Made by a program: the position numbers and the translations under genes. From NCBI RefSeq assembly GCF_022747945.1, contig NZ_JALDST010000001.1, positions 4,836,001 through 4,900,000 on the forward strand: a stretch of 64,000 nucleotides of DNA, written 5' to 3'. How positions within the stretch are numbered: position 1 is the stretch's first letter; every line of letters starts with the position of its first letter. The stretch comes from Micromonospora sp. R77. GTDB taxonomy: Bacteria; Actinomycetota; Actinomycetes; Mycobacteriales; Micromonosporaceae. A model generated the notes under the pieces. That model was not told the DNA's origin and ran no database searches. It saw nothing but the letters and a program-made list of their open reading frames with translations. Shown one piece after another: positions 46,625 to 57,200 of the stretch.

Positions 46625-46665
46625 GCCGCTGGCCGGCACCCCACGACGGGGTGCCGGCCAGCGGC
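46625..46665 (+). terminator. 18-bp-stem terminator after the lysozyme-like gene
   Basis: GCCGCTGGCCGGCACCCC / GGGGTGCCGGCCAGCGGC, perfect, 5-nt loop, 15 bp after the stop. Confidence 0.85.
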
Positions 46666-46675
46666 ATATCCAACC

Positions 46676-46729
46676 GCCGAATCTTGGACAGTTTCCGTTC
46701 GCTACGAACGACAACTGTCCAAGATCGGC
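46676..46729. repeat. Nested palindromic element with ATCTTGGACAGTT arms
   Basis: Left arm GCCGAATCTTGGACAGTT and right arm AACTGTCCAAGATCGGC pair over 17 bp with one bulged A. Inside is a second hairpin GTTCG-CTA-CGAAC. It is comparatively AT rich and lies directly behind a full terminator, so it is not needed for termination; a dispersed palindromic element is likely. Confidence 0.7.
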
Positions 46730-46767
46730 GGGCGGGCGGGCGGCGGAGCGGGGCGGCGGAGCGGCCA

Positions 46768-46850
46768 GGGGTGGGGTGGTGGAGGAAAGGATGGCGAGGG
46801 GAGGAATGGCGAGGGAGGGATGGCGACGGGGGAGGAGGCGTTTGGGGTGT
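46768..46850 (+). repeat. Purine-rich G-tract region
   Basis: Nearly pure G/A strand with three imperfect copies of GGATGGCGAGGGGAG spaced about 17 bp apart. Many GGG runs could form a G-quadruplex. No gene. Confidence 0.6.
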
Positions 46851-46901
46851 GGGGTCGTGGTGATGGCGGCCGGTCAGGCGCGGGCGGACCAGGTGCGGGT
46901 C

Positions 46902-46975
46902 GGGCTGGGGGCGACCGTGCCCGGCGCAGGGATCAAGCCTGACCGCCCGGAGCCGGGCACGGTCGCCCCCAGCCC
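46902..46975. repeat. Long perfect inverted repeat, 24-bp arms
   Basis: Arms GGGCTGGGGGCGACCGTGCC-CGGC and exact complement, separated by 26 nt. An overlapping smaller pair GGTCAGGC (46872) / GCCTGACC (46937) shares the loop. It sits in the non-coding stretch between the lysozyme-like gene and sdhB. Confidence 0.8.
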
Positions 46976-46991
46976 CCAACCGCAACCCCCC

Positions 46992-47225
46992 GGAGCCCGA
47001 CGTGCACGGAAGCCCGGCGAGGCCAACCCGGGAGCCCGACGTGCACGGAAGCCCGGCGAGGCCAACCCGGGAGCCCGACGTGCACGGAAGCCCGGCGAGG
47101 CCAACCCGGGAGCCCGACGTGCACGGAAGCCCGGCGAGGCCAACCCGGGAGCCCGACGTGCACGGAAGCCCGGCGAGGCCAACTCCGGAGCCCAAAGCGC
47201 ACCGAAGCCCGGCCAGGCCGTCGGG
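46992..47225. repeat. 39-bp minisatellite, five copies plus a decayed sixth
   Basis: Units start at 46992, 47031, 47070, 47109, 47148 and (diverged) 47187. The first four are identical and the fifth differs only at its end. The unit contains GACGTGCACGGAAGCCCGG and ends CCAACCCG. The 13-codon period keeps all frames open, yet translations show no family features, so it is judged non-coding. Together with the preceding palindromes it fills the 686-bp gap 46610-47295. Confidence 0.93.
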
Positions 47226-47248
47226 ACCCGTACCCCTTCGGAAACGGC

Positions 47249-47280
47249 GACCGCCGCGCCCCCGGAAGGGCGCGGCGGTC
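47249..47280 (-). terminator. Hairpin after sdhB
   Basis: Perfect 13-bp arms GACCGCCGCGCCC / GGGCGCGGCGGTC with a CCGGAA loop, 15 bp beyond the sdhB stop on the minus strand. Confidence 0.8.
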
Positions 47281-47295
47281 GGTGGGACGGTCGGG

Positions 47296-48053
47296 TCAGG
47301 CGCCCGGGGTGCCCGCCCGCTTGGAGGTGGCCGCGAGGTAGTCGCGGTTGAGTCGGCCGATGGTGTTCAGCGGGATGCCCTTCGGGCAGACCGCGGTGCA
47401 CTCGCCGGCGTTGGTGCAGCCGCCGAAGCCGGCCTCGTCGTGCGCGTCGACCATGCCGATCACCCGGGTGTACCGCTCCGGCTGGCCCTGCGGGAGCAGC
47501 GAGAGCTGGGTGACCTTGGCGGCGGTGAAGAGCATGCCGGAGCCGTTCGGGCAGGCCGCCACGCAGGCGCCGCAGCCGATGCAGGCGGCCGAGGAGAAGG
47601 CGGCGTCCGCGTCGGCCTTGGCCACCGGGGTGGAGTGCGCCTCGGGGGCGCTGCCGGTCGGCGCGGTGATGTAACCGCCCGCGGCGATGATCTTGTCGAA
47701 GGCGTTCCGGTTGACCACCAGGTCCTTGATGACCGGGAAGGCGCGGGCCCGCCAGGGCTCGATGTCGATCGTCTCGCCGTCGCGGAACTGCCGCATGTGC
47801 AGCTGGCACGCGGTGGTGCCGCGCTGCGGCCCGTGCGCGTCGCCGTTGATCATCAGGCCGCACATGCCGCAGATGCCCTCGCGGCAGTCGTGGTCGAACG
47901 CCACCGGCTCCTCGCCGGCGAGGATCAGCCGCTCGTTGAGCACGTCGAGCATCTCCAGGAACGACATGTCCGGGGAGATGTCCTCGACCGGGTAGGTCAC
48001 CATCCGACCCTTGTCCTCGGGGCCGGACTGGCGCCAGATGCGCAGGGTCAGGT

Positions 48054-48057
<4 letters not shown>
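47296..48057 (-). CDS. sdhB: Succinate dehydrogenase/fumarate reductase iron-sulfur subunit
   Basis: 253 aa. N-terminal 2Fe-2S domain with Cys58 (DHDCREG), Cys63/Cys66 (ICGMC) and Cys84; C-terminal clusters [14 protein letters not shown] and [14 protein letters not shown] for 4Fe-4S and 3Fe-4S. Passes electrons from SdhA flavin to the membrane subunit. GTG 48057 overlaps the sdhA stop by 4 bp. The order C-A-B with a 5-helix SdhC is the type-B layout of Sdh1-like complexes in actinobacteria. Confidence 0.96.
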
Positions 48058-49991
<1,934 letters not shown>

Positions 49992-49992
49992 G

Positions 49993-50682
49993 TCAGGACA
50001 CCAATCCGGTGAGTACGGCGAACGGAACCACCAGGTAGCCGACGGTCAGCGCGACGGCGAAGACCAGGGCGAGGGCGCGGGCACGGCGCTCACCCTTCGG
50101 CGTCTGCTGACCGAGGCTGCGGAACGCGCTGAAGGCGCCGTGGCGCAGGTGGAAACCGAGCGCCACCACGGCCAGGGTGTAGAAGAGCGTCACGTACCAG
50201 CGCTCGGGGGCGAAGTCGGCCACCACGTTGCTGTGCGGGCGGGCCGAGTCGCCGACCGGGTTCAGGGTGCCGGTGGTGAGGTCCAGGATGTGGTAGATCA
50301 CGAACAGCAGGATGATCACCCCACCCCAGCGCATGGTCCGGGCCGCGTAGCTGCCGTGCACCTTCTTGCGGTGCGCGTACTGCACCGGGCGGGCGGCCCG
50401 GGCGCGCAGCGCCAGCACGGTGGCGGCGGCGATGTGACCGAGCACGGCCACGGTGAGCACGCCCCGCTGCAGCCACAGGTACCAGCCGGGCGCGAGCAGG
50501 GGGGTGCCCAGGTCGCGCAGCCAGTGCGCGTAGTGGTTGAAGGCCTCGGCACCCGTGAAGATCTTCAGGTTGCCGAGCATGTGCGCGATGAGGAAGAGCA
50601 CCAGGAGAATGCCCGTCACCGCCATGACGGCCTTGAGGCCGACGTTCGAGCGGATGGGCGACCGAGTTTTCGTGATTACCAC
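49993..50682 (-). CDS. sdhC: Succinate dehydrogenase cytochrome b subunit, single-subunit type-B anchor
   Basis: About 229 aa with five membrane helices, e.g. [39 protein letters not shown] and [20 protein letters not shown]. His residues in IAHMLGN, VLGHIAA, VIYHILD and LGFHLRHG suit two hemes, as in Bacillus/Wolinella-type enzymes. The start is set at GTG 50682, with TAGCGT 7 nt upstream (leaderless); ATG 50724 adds 14 residues and crosses the promoter. Confidence 0.9.
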   Translation of the reverse strand: MVITKTRSPIRSNVGLKAVMAVTGILLVLFLIAHMLGNLKIFTGAEAFNHYAHWLRDLGTPLLAPGWYLWLQRGVLTVAVLGHIAAATVLALRARAARPVQYAHRKKVHGSYAARTMRWGGVIILLFVIYHILDLTTGTLNPVGDSARPHSNVVADFAPERWYVTLFYTLAVVALGFHLRHGAFSAFRSLGQQTPKGERRARALALVFAVALTVGYLVVPFAVLTGLVS

Positions 50683-50689
50683 GCCATCG

Positions 50690-50695
50690 ACGCTA
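50690..50695 (-). promoter_or_regulatory. -10 element of sdhCAB
   Basis: TAGCGT on the minus strand, 7 nt before GTG 50682. Confidence 0.55.
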
Positions 50696-50740
50696 GGAGC
50701 AGTTCGATCAGGCGTCCAATGCATCGACTTCGCAGTCTTG

Positions 50741-50755
50741 ATAGCCGTAGGCTAT
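50741..50755. promoter_or_regulatory. LysR-type T-N11-A palindrome between sdhC and lysR
   Basis: ATAGCC-GTA-GGCTAT, a perfect 15-bp palindrome with T-N11-A spacing (T50742, A50754). It covers the presumed -10 (TAGGCT, 50748-50753) of the leaderless LysR gene that starts at 50760, so binding would block it; the divergent sdhCAB promoter starts 46 bp away. Confidence 0.7.
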
Positions 50756-50759
50756 AGAG

Positions 50760-51692
50760 ATGCAGCTGCATCAGTTGAAGTACTTCGTCGCGGTCGCAGA
50801 AGTACGACATTTCACCCAAGCTGCCGATCTGGTGGGCATCACCCAGCCTTCGTTGAGTAAGCAAATTCACGCCCTGGAGGCCGACCTCGGGGCCCCGCTC
50901 TTCGAACGGGTAAGGGGCAACATCGCCCTCACCTCGGCCGGCGAGGTGCTGCTGCCGCTGGCCAAACGGATCCTCGCCGACGTGGACACCGCCACCCGCG
51001 AGGTCCAGGAGCTCGTCGGTCTGCGCCGGGGCCGGGTCCGGCTCGGCGCCACCCCCAGCCTGGCCACCTCCCTCGCCCCGCCGGTGCTGCGCCGGTTCCG
51101 CGACGCCCACCCGACCGTCGACCTGCGCGTGGAGGAGGGCGGCTCGCAGGACCTGGTCCGCGACCTGGTCCGCGGCGACCTCGACCTGGCGCTGATCATC
51201 ATGCCGGCCCAGGGCACCGACCCCGGCCTGCGCGCCGACCCGATCCTGCGGGAGAGCCTGGTGGTCGCCTCGGTGGACCCGCTGCCCGCCGCCGCGGCCG
51301 GCGGCGAGCTGCGCATCACCGACCTGCGCGACCAGCCCCTGGTCATGTTCCGCGAGGGGTACGACCTGCGCGACGCCACCCTCCAGGCGTGCCGGGAGGC
51401 CGGCTTCGAGCCCACCCTGTCGGTCGACGGCGGCGAGATGGACGCCGTGCTCAGCTTCGTCGAGGCGGGGCTCGGCGCCGCCCTGGTGCCCGGCATCGTG
51501 GTCGCCCGCCGGCCCGGCATCCGGGTCACCCGGCTCGCCCCGCCGGGCGTCCGGCGGACCATCGCGGTGGCCCGGCGCCGGGACGTCGTCCCCACCCACG
51601 CCGGCCGCGAGCTGCGCCGGATCCTGCTGGAGTACGTCCACGACGCCACCGCCACCGACCAGCTCCCGCCCGGCGTGGAGCCGTTGACCTAG
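50760..51692 (+). CDS. LysR-family transcriptional regulator, divergent from sdhCAB
   Basis: 310 aa. N-terminal winged HTH: LHQLKYFVAVAEVRHFTQAADLVGITQPSLSKQIHALE; then the LysR substrate domain (RLGATPSLATSLAPPVLRRF...GDLDLALIIMP...). Proteins of this layout often sense TCA intermediates or aromatic acids. A perfect LTTR palindrome lies 5 bp upstream, so it likely autoregulates and controls sdhCAB. ATG 50760 is leaderless. The effector is unknown. Confidence 0.93.
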   Translation: MQLHQLKYFVAVAEVRHFTQAADLVGITQPSLSKQIHALEADLGAPLFERVRGNIALTSAGEVLLPLAKRILADVDTATREVQELVGLRRGRVRLGATPSLATSLAPPVLRRFRDAHPTVDLRVEEGGSQDLVRDLVRGDLDLALIIMPAQGTDPGLRADPILRESLVVASVDPLPAAAAGGELRITDLRDQPLVMFREGYDLRDATLQACREAGFEPTLSVDGGEMDAVLSFVEAGLGAALVPGIVVARRPGIRVTRLAPPGVRRTIAVARRRDVVPTHAGRELRRILLEYVHDATATDQLPPGVEPLT

Positions 51693-52267
51693 CCCGGGCC
51701 GGCCGCGGGCCAGTTGCGCAGCAGGGCGTCGACCCCGTCCAGGACCCGGGCCCAGCTCTCCTGCGGGTCGGGGGCGCTGTGGTCGAACCCGCCGGCGAGC
51801 TCCAGGCTGACAAAGCCGTGGAAGACGCTGCCCAGCAGGCGGACGGCGTGCGTCCGGTCGGGTTCCGGCAGGTCGTAGGCGCGCAGCACCGCCCACGTCA
51901 TCCGTGCGTGCCGGCCGCCGCCGCTGGCGGCCGCCGTCTCCGGGTCGAGCCTCAGCTGGGCGGCGGCCCAGCGGCCGGGGTGCTGGCGGGCGTAGTCCCG
52001 GTAGACGTTCGCGAAGGCGGTCAGGGCGTCCTTGCCGGACCGCCCGGCCAGCGCGTCGGCGGCCCGGTCGGCAAGCTCGTCCAGCGCGAGCAGCGCGATC
52101 CCGGTCCTGAGGTCGGACGAGTTCCGGACGTGCGAATAGAGGCTGGCCACCGTGACGCCGAACCGACGGGCCAGCGCCGAGACGGTCACCTGGTCGAACC
52201 CCACCTCGTCGCCCAGATCCGCCCCCGCCCGGATCAGCCGTTCCCTGGTCAGTCCCGCACGTGCCAT
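51689..52267 (-). CDS. TetR-family regulator
   Basis: 192 aa. LTRERLIRAGADLGDEVGFDQVTVSALARRFGVTVASLYSHVRN is a canonical TetR HTH; the C-terminal domain (LRLDPETAAASGG...LLGSVFHGFVSLELAGGF) matches the TetR_C_33/WHG-type subgroup. AAGGGG lies 6 nt before ATG 52267. It is divergent from the FBP gene, with an inverted repeat between them. It converges with the LysR gene by a 4-bp stop overlap. Confidence 0.92.
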   Translation of the reverse strand: MARAGLTRERLIRAGADLGDEVGFDQVTVSALARRFGVTVASLYSHVRNSSDLRTGIALLALDELADRAADALAGRSGKDALTAFANVYRDYARQHPGRWAAAQLRLDPETAAASGGGRHARMTWAVLRAYDLPEPDRTHAVRLLGSVFHGFVSLELAGGFDHSAPDPQESWARVLDGVDALLRNWPAAGPG

Positions 52268-52282
52268 GAGGGTCCCCTTCTT

Positions 52283-52314
52283 GTGTCTAGGCTCATTATG
52301 CATTTGCCTAACAC
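52283..52314. promoter_or_regulatory. Candidate TetR operator
   Basis: GTGTCTAGGC (52283-52292) and GCCTAACAC (52306-52314) form an inverted repeat, TAGGC/GCCTA core plus GTGT/ACAC with one extra base, around an AT-rich 13-bp centre in the 72-bp divergent gap. Confidence 0.55.
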
Positions 52315-52339
52315 CTTTAGGAAAATTACCGTGCCATGC

Positions 52340-52831
52340 ATGACACCGCTGACCGAGTCCGAGATCCGTGCCGCCTTCGTGAACTGCACCAAGGGCGAGG
52401 CGAAGCGCCTGACCGTTCCGCGTGACCTGGCCGACCGCCCCTGGGCCGACCTCGACTACCTCGGCTGGCGGGATCCGCAGGCGCCCGACCGGGCGTACCT
52501 CGTCACCACGCTGGACGACCGGCCGACGGCCCTCGCGCTGCGCTGCCCCAGCCCCGGGCCCCGGCAGTCGCGGCGCAGCATGTGCTCCCTCTGCCTGACC
52601 GCGCCGGCCGGCGGCGTCGACCTGATGGTCGCGCGCAAGGCGGGCAAGGCCGGGCAGCAGGGCAACTCGGTGGGCACCTACCTCTGCGGCGATCTCGCCT
52701 GCTCCCTGTATCTGCGGGGGAAGAAGGACGCGGGGGCCGGTGCGCGGCTGCCCGAGTCGCTCACCCTCGACGAGAAGATCCAGCGGACGGTGGCGAATCT
52801 CGCCGCCTTCGTGGCCCGGGTGGTCGCCTGA
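52340..52831 (+). CDS. FBP-type elongation factor G-binding protein
   Basis: 163 aa. N-terminal helical domain (TESEIRAAFVNCTKGEAKRL) and a C-terminal treble-clef zinc domain with Cys82/Cys85 (SMCSLC) and Cys116/Cys121 (YLCGDLAC), the pattern of FusB/FBP proteins that bind EF-G and can rescue ribosomes from fusidic acid. Members are common in actinobacteria, where the role is not always resistance. ATG 52340 is used; GTG 52331 is possible. Control by the divergent TetR regulator is likely from the shared operator. Confidence 0.88.
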   Translation: MTPLTESEIRAAFVNCTKGEAKRLTVPRDLADRPWADLDYLGWRDPQAPDRAYLVTTLDDRPTALALRCPSPGPRQSRRSMCSLCLTAPAGGVDLMVARKAGKAGQQGNSVGTYLCGDLACSLYLRGKKDAGAGARLPESLTLDEKIQRTVANLAAFVARVVA

Positions 52832-52896
52832 CCGCCGGCCGGTCCCGCCCGCCCGTTCGCGCACGCTGGAAGGCGCGTCCGACCCGGGGTGCTGCC

Positions 52897-52902
52897 TACG
52901 CT
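52897..52902 (+). promoter_or_regulatory. -10 element of leaderless FAD oxidoreductase gene
   Basis: TACGCT, exactly 6 nt before ATG 52909. Confidence 0.5.
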
Positions 52903-52908
52903 CCCCCC

Positions 52909-54270
52909 ATGGCACCTGCCGGACGCGCCGTGGTGATCGGCGCCAGCATGGGCGGGCTGCTCGCGGCCCGCGCCCTGAGCGACGCGTACGCCGAGGTCGT
53001 CCTGCTGGACCGGGACGTCCTGCCGGACGGCCCGGCCAGCCGGCGCGGTGTCCCGCAGGGGCGCCAGCTGCACGTGCTGCTGGACCGGGGCCGGCAGGTG
53101 CTCGGCGAGCTCTTCCCCGGTCTCGGCGCCGAGCTGACCGCCCGCGGAGTCTGCCCGGTCGACCTGCACGGCGAGGTGCACTGGTACAACGACGGGCACC
53201 GGATGCGGCGGGCCCCGTCCGACCTGATCGCCTACGGCATGAGCCGCCCGCTGCTGGAGCAGGTGGTCCGCGAGCGGGTCCGCGCCCTGCCCGGGGTGCG
53301 GGTGCTGGCCGGGCACGAGGTGACCGGGCTGCTCCTCACCACCGACCGACGGCGGGTCACCGGCGTCCGGGTGGTCACCGCGGACCGGACCGAGCTGGCG
53401 CTCCCGGCCGACCTGGTGGTGGACGCCGGCGGCCGGGGCAGCCGGAGCCCGGTCTGGCTCGCCGACGCCGGCTTCCGGCCCGCCCCCGAGGAACGGGTCG
53501 AGGTGGACGTCACCTACGTCACCCGCACCTACCGGCGGGAGCCGGGCCAGCTGGAGGGGATGCTGGGCGCGCTGGCCAACGCGGTGCCCGGACGCCCGCG
53601 CGCCGGCATCGTCGCCCCGCAGGAGGACGGCCGGTTCGCGGTGGTGCTCAGCGGGGTGCTCGGGGAGCAGCCGCCCACCGACGACGAGGGGATGGCCGCG
53701 TTCGCGGCGACGCTGCCCGCCCCGCAGATCGGCGCGCTGCTGCGCACCGCACGGCCGGTGGACCCGCCGGCCCGGATGCGTTTCCCGGCCAGCGTCCGGC
53801 GCCGCTACGAGCGGCTGCGCCGGCTGCCCGAGGGCCACCTGGTCTTCGGCGACGGGCTGTGCAGCTTCAACCCGATCTACGGCCAGGGCATGACGGTGGC
53901 CGCCCTGGAGGCGCTGCTGCTGCGCCGGCTGCTCGCCGAGGGCGGCGACGGGCTGGCCCGGCGCTTCTACCGGGGCGCGGCCCGGCTGATCGACGCGCCC
54001 TGGCAGATCTCGGTCGGCACCGACCTGCGCTTCCCCGAGGTCACCGGCCGGCGCACCCTGCGGGTCCGGCTGGTCAACGCCTATCTCGCCCGGCTGCACG
54101 CGGCGGCCACCACCGACGCCCGCCTCGGCGCGGCCTTCCTGCGGGTGCTCAACCTGGTCGACCCGCCGACCCGGCTGCTCACCCCCGCCCTGCTGGTCCG
54201 CGTGCTGCGCGGCCCGCGCCGGCCGGAGCCGGTACCTCAGCGCCCCTCGGCGTCGTCCATCGCCCGGTAG
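52909..54270 (+). CDS. FAD-dependent oxidoreductase (geranylgeranyl-reductase/monooxygenase-like)
   Basis: 453 aa. AVVIGASMGGLLAARAL (about 7-23) is the FAD dinucleotide fold, DRDVLPD the ribose-binding acid region, and GHLVFGDGLCSFNPIYGQGMTVAALEA is the second FAD motif typical of aromatic hydroxylase/halogenase-type flavoproteins. SRRGVPQGRQLHVLL is a motif common to actinobacterial homologues. Substrate unknown. It runs 34 bp into the 3' end of hrpA on the opposite strand. Confidence 0.88.
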   Translation: MAPAGRAVVIGASMGGLLAARALSDAYAEVVLLDRDVLPDGPASRRGVPQGRQLHVLLDRGRQVLGELFPGLGAELTARGVCPVDLHGEVHWYNDGHRMRRAPSDLIAYGMSRPLLEQVVRERVRALPGVRVLAGHEVTGLLLTTDRRRVTGVRVVTADRTELALPADLVVDAGGRGSRSPVWLADAGFRPAPEERVEVDVTYVTRTYRREPGQLEGMLGALANAVPGRPRAGIVAPQEDGRFAVVLSGVLGEQPPTDDEGMAAFAATLPAPQIGALLRTARPVDPPARMRFPASVRRRYERLRRLPEGHLVFGDGLCSFNPIYGQGMTVAALEALLLRRLLAEGGDGLARRFYRGAARLIDAPWQISVGTDLRFPEVTGRRTLRVRLVNAYLARLHAAATTDARLGAAFLRVLNLVDPPTRLLTPALLVRVLRGPRRPEPVPQRPSASSIAR

Positions 54271-57200
54271 ATCCGCTGCTCCGACACCGGGTACGGGGTG
54301 CCGAGCGCCTGCGCGAAGACGTTCACCCGCAGCTCCTCGATCATCCAGCGGATCTGCCGTACCGCCGTCGACTGCCGTCGGCTCGGCGGCAGCGCGGCCA
54401 GCATGTCCTGGTACTCCTTCTGCACCACCGCGATCCGGTCCTGCTGCTGTTTGTCCCGCTGCGGGTTGCCGGCCAGCCGGTCCAGCCGCCGCTCGATCGC
54501 AGTCAGGTAGCGCAGCAGGTCGGGCAGGCGGGCGTAGCCGGCCTCGGTGATGAAGCCGGCGTGCACCAGGCCGCCGAGCTGGGCGCGGATGTCCGCCAGG
54601 GCGGCCACCACGGCCAGGTTCCGGGTGGCGCCGAGGCGCTGCTCGACGGCGTACGCGGCGGCCAGCACCCGGCGGACCCGGTCCATCACCTCGACCACGG
54701 TGTCGACCAGGTCGGCGCGGACCCTGTCGCGCAGCGCGGCGAAGCCCTCGGCGTCCCAGGCCGGGCCGCCCGCGTCGCCGATCAGCTTGTCGATCGCCGC
54801 GCCCGCCGCGTCCTCGATGAGCTGCTGGACCCCGCCGTGCGGGTTGCGCGACAGCGCCAGCTTCGCCTCGTTGCTCAGCCGCCCCTGGAGGAACTTCGCC
54901 GGCGACGGCACGGTGAGCCGCAGCAGCCGCCGGGTGCCCGCCCAGTGCGCGGCCTCCTGCTCGCCGGGGGAGTCGAACACCTTCACCCCGACCGTCGCGC
55001 CCTCGTCCACCAGCGCCGGGTACGCGGTCACCGCGTAGCCGGCCCGCACCTGCTCGATGGTGCGGGGAAGGGTGCCGATGTTCCATTCCTTGAGGCCGGT
55101 CCGGGCGACGTCCGGCGCGGCGGCGGCGACGACCTGGCGTACCTCCTGGCGGAGCTGGCGTTGCAGGGCCGGCAGGTCCTTGCCCTCGGCGACCGGCTTG
55201 TCGTCGTCGCCGAGCACCCGGAAGGTGACCCGCAGGTGCGGCGGGAGCTTCGGCAGGTCCCAGGCGTCCCGGGGGACGGTGACCCCGGTCATCCGGCGCA
55301 GCTGCCGGGTGAGCGCGTCGAGCAGCGGCTCCTCGCCGGCCGGCATCGCGGCGAGGGCCGCGCGGGCGTAGTCGGGCACCGGGACGAAGTTGCGCCGGAT
55401 CGCCTTGGGCAGCGACCGGATCAGCGCCACCACCAACTCCTCGCGCAGGCCGGGCACCTGCCAGTCGAAGCTCTCGGCCGGCACCTGGGTGAGCAGCGGC
55501 AGCGGGATGTCCACGGTGACGCCGTCGGTGGGGGTGCCCGGCTCGAACCGGTAGGTCAGCGGCAGCGCCACCCCGTCGGCCCGCCACTCGTCCGGGTAGT
55601 CGGCCTCGTCCACCCCGCCGCGACCGGAGTTGACCAGCAGGTCGCGGGTGAAGGTGAGCAGGTCCGGCTGGTCGCGGCGGGTCTTCTTCCACCACGAGTC
55701 GAAGTGCCGGCCGGAGACCACGTCGGCGGGGATCCGCGCGTCGTAGAAGCCGAAGATCGTCTCGTCGTCGACTAGGATGTCCCGCCGGCGGGCCCGGCTC
55801 TCCAGCTCCTCGATCTCGGTGAGCAGCCGGCGGTTGTCGGCCCAGAACCGGTGGTGGGTGGACCAGTCGCCCTCCACCAGGGCGTGCCGGATGAACAGCT
55901 CCCGGCTCAGCGCCGGATCGATCCGGCCGAAATTGACCTTGCGGGAGGTGACCAGCGGGATGCCGTACAGGGTGACCTTCTCGTAGGCCATCACGGCGGC
56001 CTGCTTCTTCTCCCAGTGCGGCTCGCTGTAGCTGCGCTTGACCAGGTGCTGGGCGAGCGGTTCCACCCACTCCGGCTCGACCCGGCCGTTGACCCGGCCC
56101 CACAGCCGGGAGGTCTCCACCAGTTCGGCGGCCATCACCCAGCGCGGCGGCTTCTTGAACAGCGCCGATCCGGGGAAGAGGCCGAACTTCGCCCCCCGGG
56201 CGCCGAGGTATTCGTGCTTCTGCGCGTCCTTGAGCCCGACGTGCGACAGCAGGCCGGGCAGCAGCGACTGGTGCACCTTCGGGGTGTCGATCTCCTCCGG
56301 CAGGTCGGCGGCCGGCCCGCGCCGACCGTCACCCTTGTCCGGGGTACGCAACACCTGGCGCAACTGACTGACGATGTCCTGCCACTCGCGCACCCGCAGG
56401 TAGTTGAGGTATTCCGCCTTGCACATCCGGCGGAACGCGCTGGAGGACAACTCCCGCTGTTGCTCCCGCAGGTAACGCCACAGGTTCAGGAAGGAGACGA
56501 AGTCCGACTCCTTGTCGGCGAACCGGGCGTGCGCCTGGTCGGCCTGGGCCTGCTTGTCGGCCGGCCGTTCCCGGGGGTCCTGGATGGAGAGCGCGGCGGC
56601 GATCACCACCACCTCGGTGGCGCAGCCGTTGCGCTCGCCCTCCAGCACCATTCGGGCCAGCCGGGGGTCCACCGGGAGCTGCGCCAGCCGCCGGCCCAGC
56701 GCGGTGAGCCGCTTCGCCGGGTCGGTCTCGGCCGGGTCGAGCGCGCCCAGCTCGTGCAGCAGGTTCACGCCGTCGGTGACGTTGCGCCGGTCCGGCGGGT
56801 CGAGGAACGGGAAGGCGGCGACGTCACCCAGCCCGATCGAGGTCATCTGGAGGATGACCGAGGCCAGGTTGGTCCGCAGGATCTCCGGGTCGGTGAACTC
56901 GGGCCGGGCCGCGAAGTCCTGCTCGTCGTAGAGGCGGATGCAGATGCCGTCCGAGGTACGACCGCAGCGCCCCTTGCGCTGGTTCGCCGACGCCTGGGAG
57001 ACCGGCTCGATGGGCAGCCGCTGCACCTTGAGCCGGCTGGAGTAGCGGGAGATCCGGGCCGTACCCGGGTCCACCACGTACTTGATGCCGGGGACGGTCA
57101 GTGAGGTCTCCGCGACGTTGGTGGCCAGCACCACCCGCCGTCCGCCGTGCGGGGCGAAGACCCGGTGCTGCTCGGCGGCCGAAAGCCGCGCGTACAGCGG

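Noticed and set aside
46992..47225. CRISPR array
   Set aside because: The 39-bp units follow each other without spacers, and no cas gene is present.
46776..47351. Repeat protein encoded by the 39-bp array (either strand)
   Set aside because: Open frames arise automatically from a 39-bp period; there is no ribosome-binding site or flanking domain, and the region lies between two terminators.
54237..54270. Misassembly at the overlap of the FAD oxidoreductase and hrpA genes
   Set aside because: Both proteins keep plausible C-termini; a 34-bp tail-to-tail overlap is acceptable in compact actinobacterial DNA.
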